Shown here piece after piece: positions 1 to 7,191 of a stretch of DNA of 64,000 nucleotides (the stretch's first letter is position 1; each line of letters starts with the position of its first letter). The notes beneath the pieces were generated by a model. It ran no database searches. It was given only the letters and a program-made list of their open reading frames with translations, and had not been told where the DNA came from. The translations under genes were made by a program, and so were the position numbers. The stretch is from Amycolatopsis nalaikhensis. GTDB lineage: Bacteria > Actinomycetota > Actinomycetes > Mycobacteriales > Pseudonocardiaceae. Where the stretch lies: the NCBI RefSeq assembly GCF_030264295.1, contig NZ_CP127173.1, forward strand, positions 4,657,501-4,721,500, written 5' to 3'.

Positions 1-1
1 C

Positions 2-496
2 CAGGACGGCGACCTGGTCAGCGTCGACTGCGGCGCGATCCTCGACGGCTGGAACGGTGACGCCGCGATCAGCTTCGTCGTCGGCCGGGCCGACCCGAAG
101 GACCTCGAGCTGATCGCGGCCACCGAGCGCGCCCTCGAGGCCGGGATCGCCGCCGCGCAGCCGGGCGCGAAGCTCGGCGACATCTCGGCCGCGATCGGGG
201 CGTCCGTGCGCGCGTCCGGGTTCGCGCTGATGGCAGACCACGGCGGGCACGGCATCGGCCGGGCCATGCACGAGGACCCGCACCTGCCGAACGAAGGCCG
301 CGCGGGCCGGGGGATGCGGCTGAAGCCGGGGCTCGCGCTGGCGATCGAGCCGATGCTCATCGCGGGCGGCACCGACGCCTACCGGTACGCGGAGGACGGC
401 TGGTCGATCCTCACCGTCGACGGCAGCCGCGCCGCGCACGTCGAGCACACCATCGCCGTCACCGAAGACGGCCCGCGCGTGCTCACCGTGCGGTAG
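2..496 (+). CDS. map: Type I methionine aminopeptidase (M24 family), C-terminal part
   Basis: The gene enters from the left edge already in frame, so only about 164 C-terminal residues are present. All five metal ligands of the pita-bread fold can be placed: the two aspartates in the stretch VDCGAILDGWNGDAA, the histidine of GHGIGR, the glutamate of AIEPM and the glutamate of VEHT. That is the full dinuclear site of an enzyme that removes initiator methionine in the cytosol. The stop is TAG at 494-496, ten bases before the next start. M24 also includes Xaa-Pro peptidases, but the ligand spacing fits MetAP best. The missing N-terminus prevents naming which MetAP paralogue this is. Confidence 0.88.
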   Translation, partial: QDGDLVSVDCGAILDGWNGDAAISFVVGRADPKDLELIAATERALEAGIAAAQPGAKLGDISAAIGASVRASGFALMADHGGHGIGRAMHEDPHLPNEGRAGRGMRLKPGLALAIEPMLIAGGTDAYRYAEDGWSILTVDGSRAAHVEHTIAVTEDGPRVLTVR

Positions 497-506
497 ACAA
501 GGGGGC

Positions 507-1019
507 ATGGACAACACCGTCATACGATCGGGTGATTCCGGGGACGCCGACACCCTGCTGCGCTTCTTCGACGAAGCCGTCGAATGGCTGGTCGCGCGCG
601 GCAGCTCGAAGCAGTGGGGCACCGAGCCGTGGAGCCGGGTCCCGAAGCGCGTCGAGCGGGTCAAGGGCATGGCCGCCGACCCCGGCCTGCGGATCGCCCT
701 GGTCGACGGCGAGCCCGCCGGTGCGCTGATCGTCTCGGAGGAGCACGACCCGCACGTGCCCGCGGTCGAGGAGCGTGAGCTGTACATCCGGCTGCTGATC
801 ACGTCGCGGCGCTTCACCGGGCACGGCGTCGGCGCGCGCCTCGTCGAGTACGCGCTCGACGAGGCGCGGCGGCGCGGCATCGACCTCGTGCGCGTCGACT
901 GCTGGGCCGGCGGCGACGGCGACCTCCAGCGCTACTACGAGGGCCAGGGCTTCAAGCCGACCGTGCGGTTCCACGTCGACGACTGGGTCGGTCAGGTCCT
1001 CGAGCAACGCGTGGGGTAG
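507..1019 (+). CDS. GNAT family N-acetyltransferase
   Basis: This 170-aa protein starts at ATG 507 after the purine-rich ribosome site AAGGGGG. It has the GNAT fold signature: an acetyl-CoA pyrophosphate-binding loop RFTGHGVGARLVEYAL at about residues 102-117, then a helix and the DLVRVDCWAGGDGDLQRYYEGQGF segment typical of motif B. GNAT enzymes move an acetyl group from acetyl-CoA to an amine. The substrate (small molecule, peptide or protein N-terminus) cannot be read from the sequence. It follows the aminopeptidase gene by 10 nt and is probably co-transcribed with it. Confidence 0.85.
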   Translation: MDNTVIRSGDSGDADTLLRFFDEAVEWLVARGSSKQWGTEPWSRVPKRVERVKGMAADPGLRIALVDGEPAGALIVSEEHDPHVPAVEERELYIRLLITSRRFTGHGVGARLVEYALDEARRRGIDLVRVDCWAGGDGDLQRYYEGQGFKPTVRFHVDDWVGQVLEQRVG

Positions 1020-1078
1020 CGCGATCGCGAGCCAGGGGTGACACTGTTGACGCGTTGCCAACAGACGGAGGAGTCGCC

Positions 1079-1924
1079 ATGGCCGAGGAGCTCGCGGGCA
1101 AGGTCGTCGTCATCACCGGCGGCGGGCAGGGGATCGGCGCGGCGACCGCGTCGGCGCTGTCCCGGCTGGGCGCGAAGGTGGTGATCGGCGACCTCGACCA
1201 GGTCCGGGCCGAGAAAACCGCCGGTGAGCTGGACGCCGATGCGCTCCCGCTGGACGTCACCGACATCGGCGGCTTCACCGAGTTCCTCGACGAGGTCGAG
1301 CGCCGCCACGGCCGCATCGACGTGCTGATCAACAACGCCGGGATCATGCCGCTGGCACGGCTCGAGGAGGAGCCCGACGCGACGACCCGCGCCCAGCTGG
1401 AGATCAACCTGCACGCGGTCATCCACGGCACGCGCGAAGCGATGAAACGGATGCGGCCGCGGCGGTCCGGGCACATCGTGAACGTGGCGTCGTTCGCGGG
1501 CAAAGCGGGCTTTCCCGGCGCGGCGACCTACTGCGCGACGAAGCACGCCGTCGTCGGCCTGTCCGAGGCGGTGCACCTGGAGCTGCACGGGTCCGGCGTG
1601 CACGTCTCGTGCGTGATGCCCGCGATCGTCCGGACGGAGCTGGCGAGCGGTCTCGGCGAGGCGAAGCTGTTCAAGTCGTCGCGCCCGGAAGATGTGGCCG
1701 ACGCCATCGTATCCACGCTGCGCAAGCCTCGTTTCGACGTCTACGTGCCCCGATCGGTGGGCAGTATGGGCAAGCTCACCCGGCTGCTCCCGCGCAAGGC
1801 GGGCGAAGCGCTCGCGCGCGCGTTGAAGGCGGACCAGCTTTTGGCTTCAGCGGCCCATTCCCCGGCTCGCGCGGAGTACGAGGCGCGTGCCGCCGAAAGC
1901 GCCCCGGGAGCCGCGCAGGAGTAA
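1079..1924 (+). CDS. SDR family NAD(P)-dependent oxidoreductase
   Basis: A classical short-chain dehydrogenase of 281 aa. The cofactor-binding TGGGQGIG lies at residues 13-20, NNAG at 85-88, the catalytic serine at about 138, and Tyr151/Lys155 in YCATK. The acidic residue in GDLDQ after beta-2 suggests NAD rather than NADP preference (inference). I chose ATG 1079 because GGAGGAG sits 7 nt upstream; the frame is open further upstream to a TTG without a ribosome site. The last 40 residues form an Ala/Arg-rich tail beyond the Rossmann core. Substrate unknown. It is separated from the next gene by 111 nt. Confidence 0.9.
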   Translation: MAEELAGKVVVITGGGQGIGAATASALSRLGAKVVIGDLDQVRAEKTAGELDADALPLDVTDIGGFTEFLDEVERRHGRIDVLINNAGIMPLARLEEEPDATTRAQLEINLHAVIHGTREAMKRMRPRRSGHIVNVASFAGKAGFPGAATYCATKHAVVGLSEAVHLELHGSGVHVSCVMPAIVRTELASGLGEAKLFKSSRPEDVADAIVSTLRKPRFDVYVPRSVGSMGKLTRLLPRKAGEALARALKADQLLASAAHSPARAEYEARAAESAPGAAQE

Positions 1925-2035
1925 CTCGGACGGCCTAGCGACTGTCCGATTTGGACGTGGACGGTGTTGAGTCCACCGGCCTGACCGGGCAAGATTGACC
2001 GGAAGTGCCCGGGGACGTCGCAGGAGGCTTTCGAA

Positions 2036-3103
2036 ATGGTTTCACCGCCCGCACGGCTGGCCGCCGCCGCGTCGAACGTGGTCGGCAAGGTGCTGCACGG
2101 CGGTGTCGCCGACCTGCGCCCGATGCCGCGGGTGCTGATCGACCAGGGCCCGAACCGCTCGCTGTACCGGATGACGCACAGCAACCGGCCGGTGTCGGGG
2201 CCGCCGATCCTGCTGGTGCCGCCGCTGGCGGCGCCGGCGATCTGCTTCGACCTGCGCCGCGGCTGCAGCCTGATCGAGCACCTGGTCGACGGCGGGCGTA
2301 ACGCGTACCTGGTCGACTACGGCATGGTGGCGTTTTCGGACCGCCGCCTGGGCATCGAGCACTGGATCGACGAGGTGCTGCCCCGCGCGATCCGGCGGGT
2401 GAGCCAGGACGCGGGCGGTCAGGACGTCCACCTGGTGTCGTGGTCGCTGGGCGGGATCTTCTCGCTGCTGGTGAACGCGGACCAGCCGGACCTCCCGATA
2501 GCGTCGATCACGGCGATCGGCTCCCCGGTGGACTTCACGGCGATCCCGATCGTGGCCCCGTTCCGCCCCCTGGTGGACCTGACGAACGGTCACTTGCTGA
2601 CCCCGATCTACCGCGCGTTCGGCGGCGCACCGTCCTATTTGGTCAGCCGCGTCTTCCGCGCGACGGGCATCAGCAAGGAGATCACGAAGCCGATAGCGAT
2701 CCTGTCGCACCTGGACGACCGCGACTACCTGGCCCAGATCGAGGCGGTCGACCACTTCATGAGCAACATGTACGCGTATCCGGGCCGCACGTTCGGCCAG
2801 CTGTACCACCGGTTGTTCCGCACGAACGACCTGGCGGAGGGCAAGGTGGACCTGAACGGCCGGATCATTTCGCTGTCATCGGTCCGGGTCCCGACACTGG
2901 TGGTGGCGGGCGAGAACGACACGATCGCGCCGAGGCCGTCGGTGGAGCGCGTGGTGGAGCTGCTGGACAAGGCCCCCGAGGTCCGTTTCAAGACAGCCCC
3001 GGGCGGCCACCTGGGAGTGTTGACTGGTCGAAAGGCCCGCGGCACTACGTGGCGTTATCTGGACGAGTTCCTGGACGACCAGATCGCTGCTTCGGGCTCC
3101 TGA
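2036..3103 (+). CDS. Alpha/beta fold hydrolase, PHA synthase (PhaC)-like
   Basis: This 355-aa protein starts at ATG 2036 behind AGGAGG. It has an alpha/beta hydrolase core with a nucleophile elbow VSWSLGG around residue 138, in the place of the PhaC lipase box. The acid and histidine can be placed in AGENDTIAP and GGHLG near the C-terminus. The layout, including an unusual second half LNGRIISLSSVRVPTLVVAGEND, resembles class III polyhydroxyalkanoate synthases. True PhaC enzymes use a cysteine nucleophile, whereas this one has serine, so it is more likely a PhaC-related acyltransferase or hydrolase. The gene ends just before a strong hairpin and the element boundary. Confidence 0.78.
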   Translation: MVSPPARLAAAASNVVGKVLHGGVADLRPMPRVLIDQGPNRSLYRMTHSNRPVSGPPILLVPPLAAPAICFDLRRGCSLIEHLVDGGRNAYLVDYGMVAFSDRRLGIEHWIDEVLPRAIRRVSQDAGGQDVHLVSWSLGGIFSLLVNADQPDLPIASITAIGSPVDFTAIPIVAPFRPLVDLTNGHLLTPIYRAFGGAPSYLVSRVFRATGISKEITKPIAILSHLDDRDYLAQIEAVDHFMSNMYAYPGRTFGQLYHRLFRTNDLAEGKVDLNGRIISLSSVRVPTLVVAGENDTIAPRPSVERVVELLDKAPEVRFKTAPGGHLGVLTGRKARGTTWRYLDEFLDDQIAASGS

Positions 3104-3106
3104 AAG

Positions 3107-3157
3107 CCGTGAATGGCACATCGAGGGACGATGAGTCTCTCGATGTGCCATCCACGG
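3107..3157. terminator. Hairpin terminator between hydrolase and acyl-CoA dehydrogenase remnant
   Basis: Inverted arms 3107-3125 and 3139-3157 pair over 19 positions with a single mismatch (core ATGGCACATCGAG / CTCGATGTGCCAT) around a 13-nt loop. It begins four bases after the stop of the hydrolase. It lies between two convergent reading frames, so it probably acted as a bidirectional terminator for the hydrolase and for the original acyl-CoA dehydrogenase gene. Confidence 0.8.
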
Positions 3158-3164
3158 ACTTGGG

Positions 3165-3254
3165 TTACTTGAGCTCGGCGCTTGTCTTCCCGAGGATCCG
3201 CCTCGCGACGATCAGCTGCTGAATCTGCTGCGTGCCCTCGAAGATGTCCAGGAT
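3165..3254 (-). pseudogene. Displaced native 3' end of acyl-CoA dehydrogenase gene (attL side)
   Basis: Read on the minus strand this is the last 29 codons plus TAA of an acyl-CoA dehydrogenase, encoding ILDIFEGTQQIQQL... and ending in SAELK. It matches the end of the intact gene at 13347-14552 with only Ile/Val and Thr/Ser changes, although many wobble bases differ. It has no start and loses homology at 3255. The best explanation is that this was the chromosomal 3' end before the integrative element entered. The complete gene now ends with element-borne sequence instead. Confidence 0.88.
3235..3254. repeat. attL direct repeat
   Basis: The 20-bp word CCCTCGAAGATGTCCAGGAT is identical to 13417-13436. 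Allowing one mismatch the repeat extends leftward to 3223 (32 bp). On the minus strand it encodes ILDIFEG, the segment that holds the acyl-CoA dehydrogenase catalytic glutamate. Sequence to the right (from 3255) no longer matches the gene, which marks the element boundary. Confidence 0.85.
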
Positions 3255-3842
3255 TTCTCAGCCGGTTCTCCTCGACCTCGTGATCTTGGCCGTAAACGGC
3301 CTCTGACCTGCGCTGATGCGTCTCGTTAGTTCTCGTCGTCTGTCGCTGCTCCCGAGCCTCTGACGGCCTGGAGACGGCCTGGCGGACCAGCCACACCTAC
3401 CCCTGCATCCCGATACGAAGCGAACACGCGGCCGGTGGTGCCGGGTCAAGACACGCTTTCCCGTCTTGACGCGGTGCTACCGGCCGTTGTCACGATCCGG
3501 CGTCGGGATGCAGTTCCCTCACGACGGTGCGTAACGGAGATCGAGTCACGAACGACCCGTATGTCACGACCGCTCGCAGAGGAGGCCAACGTTGGCTCTG
3601 GGGACCCGTGTGCCGCCGCCGCGCGGCGCTGCGCAAGGTGACCCGCTGGCGGCCGCACCGCCCGGCCGGCGGGCGAAGCGGAGCGGCAGCCCGCCGTGTC
3701 GGAAGCGGATGCGGCCGCCCAGGCGAGGGGCTACATAGGCGACAGGCGCGCCGCCACCGGCGGCGCGCCCTTGATCCCATAGAGCCAAGTTCGGCAATCA
3801 GGTTGTTCTTTATCGCGTATCGCGAGGTTGATGGAGGAAGTC
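3255..3842. other. Left end of element: no firm gene; hairpins and one candidate small ORF
   Basis: About 590 bp without a convincing gene. Three things are visible. (1) An imperfect long hairpin at 3431-3483, with perfect central arms GTCAAGAC (3445-3452) and GTCTTGAC (3463-3470), possibly an integrase arm site or transfer signal. (2) A candidate small ORF at 3592-3738 (TTG start behind GAGGAGG, 48 aa, rich in Pro and Arg, no recognisable domain). (3) A perfect 11-bp stem with a 3-nt loop at 3745-3769 (GGCGCGCCGCC / GGCGGCGCGCC) that could terminate transcription from the small ORF. None of these has a demonstrated role. Confidence 0.4.
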
Positions 3843-4529
3843 GTGGCGAATACTTATCCGTATATCTCATCCGCTGGTCCGATGATCAAAACTTTCGAGA
3901 GATTTCGGAAGCAGTTTCCGAAGGAAGTCACTGCGGACACTCTTCGCCGACTTGGGGTCGCACCCAAGAATGAAAGCTATGTAATCAATATTCTTCGTTT
4001 CCTTGGATTGATCGACGAGAACGGAAATAAGGTTGAAGAGAAGGCGAAAGCTTTCCTTCAGCACGAGGACGAGAAGTTTTCTGAGCAGATTGCCGAAATC
4101 GTGGAAGCGGCTTACAAGCCACTCTTCGACCTCTACGGGCCAGAAGCGTGGGAGGCTGGCCGCGATCAACTGGTGACTTACTTCAGGACTACAGACGGTT
4201 CGTCGGATGTTGTCGGGAAGCGGCAGGCTATAACTTTCGGTGCGCTTGCATCCTTGGCTGGGCATGGAGAAGTAATCCAGCCCAGGGAGCGGAGTTCGAA
4301 AGCTGGAAATGGTGGAGCGGCGCCGAAAAAGAAGGAAGGTAAGGTCAATTCGGCAAAGTCGACCACTGTCAAGCAGGAGCCTGCAGCATCATTGGCTGCG
4401 GACCCGGGCTCGTCGAGCCGGGTGGGCCTAACTGTCAGGATCGAGGTAAACCTGCCTGCCAACGGTGATCAGGAAACTTACGATGCAATCTTCCAGAGCA
4501 TTAGGAAGAATCTGATCGATGGCGAGTGA
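3843..4529 (+). CDS. DUF5343 domain-containing protein (element cargo)
   Basis: This 228-aa protein starts at GTG 3843 behind GGAGGAAG. The N-terminal part (ANTYPYISSAGPMIKTFERF, then RLGVAPKNESYVINILRFLGLID) matches my recollection of DUF5343. It is a helical, winged-helix-like domain that also carries a GKRQAITFGALASLAGHGEV segment. Residues 150-190 are a Lys/Ser/Ala-rich linker, and the tail (VGLTVRIEVNLPANGDQETYDAIFQSIRKNL) looks like a beta-alpha dimerisation module. It overlaps the next gene by 11 nt. Codons are visibly AT-richer than the rest of the element, which points to recent acquisition. Function is not established. Pairing with a HEPN-like protein suggests a two-gene defence or toxin-antitoxin-like module (inference). 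Confidence 0.75.
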   Translation: MANTYPYISSAGPMIKTFERFRKQFPKEVTADTLRRLGVAPKNESYVINILRFLGLIDENGNKVEEKAKAFLQHEDEKFSEQIAEIVEAAYKPLFDLYGPEAWEAGRDQLVTYFRTTDGSSDVVGKRQAITFGALASLAGHGEVIQPRERSSKAGNGGAAPKKKEGKVNSAKSTTVKQEPAASLAADPGSSSRVGLTVRIEVNLPANGDQETYDAIFQSIRKNLIDGE

Positions 4530-5049
4530 TATAGCGATCTTTGAGCGCGTGGTCAGGTCGGCGTACAGGCATACGGAAGCGTCTGAGTCGCCAGGCGGCG
4601 GCGAAGAGGGGCATCCCTTCGAAGTTCGCAACCTTCACGCTGATCTTCCCGCAGACGTGCGGAGACTATTTGATAATGGTCACTATTCTCAGGCCACGTT
4701 TGAGGCGCTCAAGTTCCTAGATGAAGAAGTGCAAAGGATTGCGAGCACTTCGGACTACGGTAAGAGTCTCATGATGAATGCGTTCAACGAGAAGAATCCT
4801 GCAATCGCATTGAATGCTTTATCGACGGTCTCGGAGCAGAATGAGCAGGAGGGATTCAAGTTTCTTTTTGCTGGCACCGTTGTGGGAATTCGGAACCCGC
4901 GAGGTCACAAGTCGGGTGTTGTGGATGATCCGGAAAGTTGCTTGGACTACCTGGGATTGGCATCCCTCTTGATTCGTCGTCTGGATTCCGCTGGTGTTCG
5001 AGGAAAGTCTGATTCTGATTCTGATTCTGATTCTGCTGTTGAAAATTAG
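4519..5049 (+). CDS. TIGR02391 family (HEPN-like) protein
   Basis: This 176-aa protein has a C-terminal domain of the TIGR02391 (Ymh) type: a segment FDNGHYSQATFEALKFLDEE, then GKSLMMNAFN and an RNPRGHK motif at about residues 133-139. The Arg-x4-His pattern resembles the HEPN superfamily signature (R-x4-6-H) of metal-independent RNases found in toxin and abortive-infection systems. Active RNase function is an inference. It is translationally coupled to the DUF5343 gene upstream and shares its lower GC. The last residues form an SDSDSDSDS acidic tail encoded by a hexanucleotide repeat. It converges with the Nudix gene, overlapping by 4 nt. Confidence 0.77.
   Translation: MASDIAIFERVVRSAYRHTEASESPGGGEEGHPFEVRNLHADLPADVRRLFDNGHYSQATFEALKFLDEEVQRIASTSDYGKSLMMNAFNEKNPAIALNALSTVSEQNEQEGFKFLFAGTVVGIRNPRGHKSGVVDDPESCLDYLGLASLLIRRLDSAGVRGKSDSDSDSDSAVEN
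5008..5035 (+). repeat. Hexanucleotide tandem repeat (TCTGAT)
   Basis: Four full copies of TCTGAT plus TCTG lie inside the 3' end of the TIGR02391 gene and encode alternating Ser-Asp. The unit length is a multiple of three, so copy-number change would lengthen or shorten the acidic tail without breaking the frame. Confidence 0.85.
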
Positions 5050-5516
5050 GTGAAGTATGCCTCGGGTTTCTCGTTCAGTGCATGTCCTATGCGCAACCTG
5101 ATTGACGGGTGGACATCAATTTTGGTCAAGTCGTCAACGGCGATGTACTTAACCTCTTTACTTTCGATGCTTGTACGCAAGATTCCACCTTTGATGACGG
5201 CTCGAAAACAGATGGAAAACTCTTGCCGTATTTCCCCGTCGTCGTACGCGATAACGTGGTTGGGGTTAGAGTAAAGGCCGATTACGCCCGTCACCTCACA
5301 CTCGATGCCGGTCTCCTCGCGGACCTCCCTGACCGCAGCCTCGGCCAGTGTCTCGCCGAGCTCCAGTTGACCGCCGGGGATGGAGTACAGGTCGTTATCG
5401 GTGCGCCTGATCATCAGAATCCGGCCTTCGTCGTCTTGGATGAACGCGGACACTGCCACTGCGATGCTGTTGGCCTTGGGTGCGTTCGGGTCGTTGTAGT
5501 AGTCGACTCGGGTCAT
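5046..5516 (-). CDS. Nudix hydrolase, Pif-like (transfer immunity)
   Basis: This 156-aa protein has a complete Nudix box at residues 48-70: GGQLELGETL followed by REVREETG, fitting GX5EX7REUXEEXGU. Nudix enzymes hydrolyse nucleoside diphosphates linked to another moiety. In the AICE pSAM2 a Nudix protein, Pif, blocks redundant transfer between cells that already carry the element (established for pSAM2). The position here, downstream of an HTH regulator and inside an AICE, makes the same immunity role likely. It starts at ATG 5516, nine bases after the regulator's stop, so the two genes form an operon on the minus strand. Confidence 0.85.
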   Translation of the reverse strand: MTRVDYYNDPNAPKANSIAVAVSAFIQDDEGRILMIRRTDNDLYSIPGGQLELGETLAEAAVREVREETGIECEVTGVIGLYSNPNHVIAYDDGEIRQEFSICFRAVIKGGILRTSIESKEVKYIAVDDLTKIDVHPSIRLRIGHALNEKPEAYFT

Positions 5517-5525
5517 GCTGCCTTC

Positions 5526-6269
5526 CTAGAAGGTGGCTGGCTTGGCGAGGTTCCAGACTGATTCGAAGCTCTCCGAGTAGGTCTCGAAGAGGTCCCCAGC
5601 AGAGAGTCTCCGCAGGTGGAGGGACGGGGCGTGGGCTCCCTGGAACCCGTACACGTGCGTGTTGATGATCATCTCGTCGTCGAACCGGAAGATCGAGTTG
5701 TAGAGCGTCGTGTTGTGGAACCGCATCTCCACTCCGTCGACGCCGATCAGCGGCCGGTAGAACGCCAGGGCGTTGCGGATGCGCGCCGCGAGCGTCCCGT
5801 CGCCCAACTGCTCTTCCTCGCCGCGCAGCGCGACGCTGTCCCCCTCGGGATCTCCGAACACGAGCCGGATCCTCGCGCCGGCCTCGGCCTTGGCGGCCAA
5901 GTCCTTGATGAACCGCGGCCGTTCCACCAGGAACAGAGCCGCGTGGACCAGGATCTCGACGGTCTCCGATGCGTCCTTGATCAGCCGGTCCCACAGCTCG
6001 ACGGGGACGGCGTTGCGGTGCGGGAAGACCTGCACCAGCTCGGCGGCGGCCGTCTCGGCCTTGCGCTCCGGCGCGACGGAGTCCGGCCACAGGTAGGTCT
6101 CTGACTCGCGCGCCATGGCGGCGATCTTGTGCCGGTGCTTGGGGTAGGGCGTCCGGTTCTTGGTGATCCAGCGCTCGACGGTCTTCTGATCGACCCCGAC
6201 GGCCTTGGCGACCTGCTCCAACGTCAGGCCGTTGCGCAGTAGCGCGTCACGCAGGCGTTCGTTCGGCAT
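5526..6269 (-). CDS. XRE-type regulator with C-terminal DUF5919 (PLD-like) domain
   Basis: This 247-aa protein starts at ATG 6269 after AAGGGGTGG. A helix-turn-helix occupies about residues 14-35 (LTLEQVAKAVGVDQKTVERW). The rest resembles DUF5919, a phospholipase-D-like domain often fused to such HTHs on actinobacterial plasmids and AICEs (VEILVHAALFLVERP, GVEMRFHNTTLYNSIFRFDD, MIINTHVYG). The paired HKD motifs of active PLD are not visible, so a ligand-sensing role is more likely than catalysis. It is divergent from the element's main operon, with an array of GGGACGT half-sites directly upstream. It probably plays the part that KorSA plays in pSAM2: repression of the pra/replication operon and of itself. 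Confidence 0.8.
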   Translation of the reverse strand: MPNERLRDALLRNGLTLEQVAKAVGVDQKTVERWITKNRTPYPKHRHKIAAMARESETYLWPDSVAPERKAETAAAELVQVFPHRNAVPVELWDRLIKDASETVEILVHAALFLVERPRFIKDLAAKAEAGARIRLVFGDPEGDSVALRGEEEQLGDGTLAARIRNALAFYRPLIGVDGVEMRFHNTTLYNSIFRFDDEMIINTHVYGFQGAHAPSLHLRRLSAGDLFETYSESFESVWNLAKPATF

Positions 6270-6280
6270 CGCCACCCCTT

Positions 6281-6352
6281 GGGACGTGTAGGGACGTCTT
6301 CGACGGTACCAGGGACGTCCCGAGATGTCCCGCCACGTGGTGATCACGTCCC
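6281..6352. promoter_or_regulatory. Operator array of GGGACGT half-sites
   Basis: Between the divergent XRE regulator and the main element operon, GGGACGT occurs at 6281, 6291 (exactly one helical turn apart) and 6312. The inverted form occurs as part of the perfect palindrome GGGACGTCCC at 6312-6321, as ATGTCCC at 6325-6331 and as ACGTCCC at 6346-6352. Such clustered, phased half-sites are typical operators of an element repressor. The XRE-DUF5919 protein next to it is the obvious candidate ligand (inference). Confidence 0.65.
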
Positions 6353-6421
6353 GCGTTTTGGCGGAGTCTGGGTGTCAGGTTGCCGGGGCAGGTCCGGTGC
6401 CAGGACACCAGGGAGGTAGGC

Positions 6422-6493
6422 GTGATCATTGCAACCGCCGTCCGGCCGGCTGGCTTGGACAAGCGGGCGGTCCCTCGCCGACGTGCGGCGTAG
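6422..6493 (+). CDS. Candidate 23-aa leader/small peptide
   Basis: GTG 6422 lies five bases behind the strong ribosome site GGGAGG. It opens a 23-codon frame ending at TAG 6491, with a basic tail (VPRRRAA). It sits between the operator array and the first larger gene. It could be a real small protein or a leader that couples translation of the next gene, 12 nt away. There is no homology I can name. Confidence 0.33.
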   Translation: MIIATAVRPAGLDKRAVPRRRAA

Positions 6494-6505
6494 GCGCGGC
6501 GTGGC

Positions 6506-6730
6506 ATGCGCGACACGGTTCAGATCCACGTCACGGCTGATCTGCCGATTCGTGTCAGGGCGCTGACGTACGCAAACCGCGCGGAAGTCCGGTTCGGCAA
6601 GGCGTTCCCGGTGGTCCTGCTCGTGGACTCCGACGCCATCGCCGTACTGCGGAGGGAACTGGACGAGGTGAGCGCGGCACTGGACGCCGCAGCGGCACGA
6701 GGCGGAGAACCGCCCGAAGAAACCAACTAA
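6506..6730 (+). CDS. Small hypothetical element protein
   Basis: A 74-aa protein of unknown function: residues 1-45 look like alternating beta strands (VQIHVTADLPIRVRALTY, FPVVLLVDSDAIAVL), followed by a helix with heptad-like Leu/Ala and an acidic tail. I see no catalytic motif. It begins the forward operon of the element and is separated from the Pra-like gene by 23 nt. Small proteins of this kind are common beside pra on AICEs, but I cannot name the family. Confidence 0.6.
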   Translation: MRDTVQIHVTADLPIRVRALTYANRAEVRFGKAFPVVLLVDSDAIAVLRRELDEVSAALDAAAARGGEPPEETN

Positions 6731-6753
6731 CAGACGACACAAGGGATTTCAGC

Positions 6754-7191
6754 ATGGCTATCGACAAGGGACACCGGTTCGGGATCGACTTCGATGACGC
6801 GTTTCCGCAGGGTTTGGTGATGGTGGGCGAGGTGTCGCCTGACAACGAGTATCAGTCGCGTGAGGACCGGGCCGCCAATCGCCCGGTGCGGCAGCGGGTT
6901 GATGAGGTGACCGGTAAGCGGCAATGGAAGGTCATGGTCACCGACCCGGCGGAGACCCGCGCCAAGCGAGCCTCCTTCGAGATCACCCTTCTCGCCGATG
7001 TGCAGCCGGTGCCGACCACGTCGGAGGCGTTGCCGGGGATGCGGCCGATCGAGCTGGACGGCCTGACGGCGGAACCGCGCGTGGCGGGGCAGGGTGAGTT
7101 CAAGTACCAGTCCTACGTGTTCCGCGCGACCGGCTTCAAGCAGGCCGCGAGCAAGGCGTCTCGGTCCGGTGAGACGGCGAAGGCGGCGTGA
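6754..7191 (+). CDS. Pra-like plasmid replication/integration/excision activator
   Basis: This 145-aa protein starts at ATG 6754 behind AAGGGA. The layout resembles the Pra family of actinomycete elements: an opening FPQGLVMVGEVSPDNEYQSR, then VDEVTGKRQWKVMVTDP, a hydrophobic FEITLLADVQPVP and a closing GLTAEPRVAG followed by YQSYVFRATGF. In pSAM2, Pra activates the rep-xis-int operon and so switches on replication and transfer. Assignment is from remembered family features, not a search. It overlaps the following gene by 4 nt. Confidence 0.72.
   Translation: MAIDKGHRFGIDFDDAFPQGLVMVGEVSPDNEYQSREDRAANRPVRQRVDEVTGKRQWKVMVTDPAETRAKRASFEITLLADVQPVPTTSEALPGMRPIELDGLTAEPRVAGQGEFKYQSYVFRATGFKQAASKASRSGETAKAA

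Noticed and set aside
3223..3254. A tRNA gene as the element attachment site
   Set aside because: The repeat encodes the C-terminus of acyl-CoA dehydrogenase and folds into no cloverleaf; no tRNA is visible at either junction.
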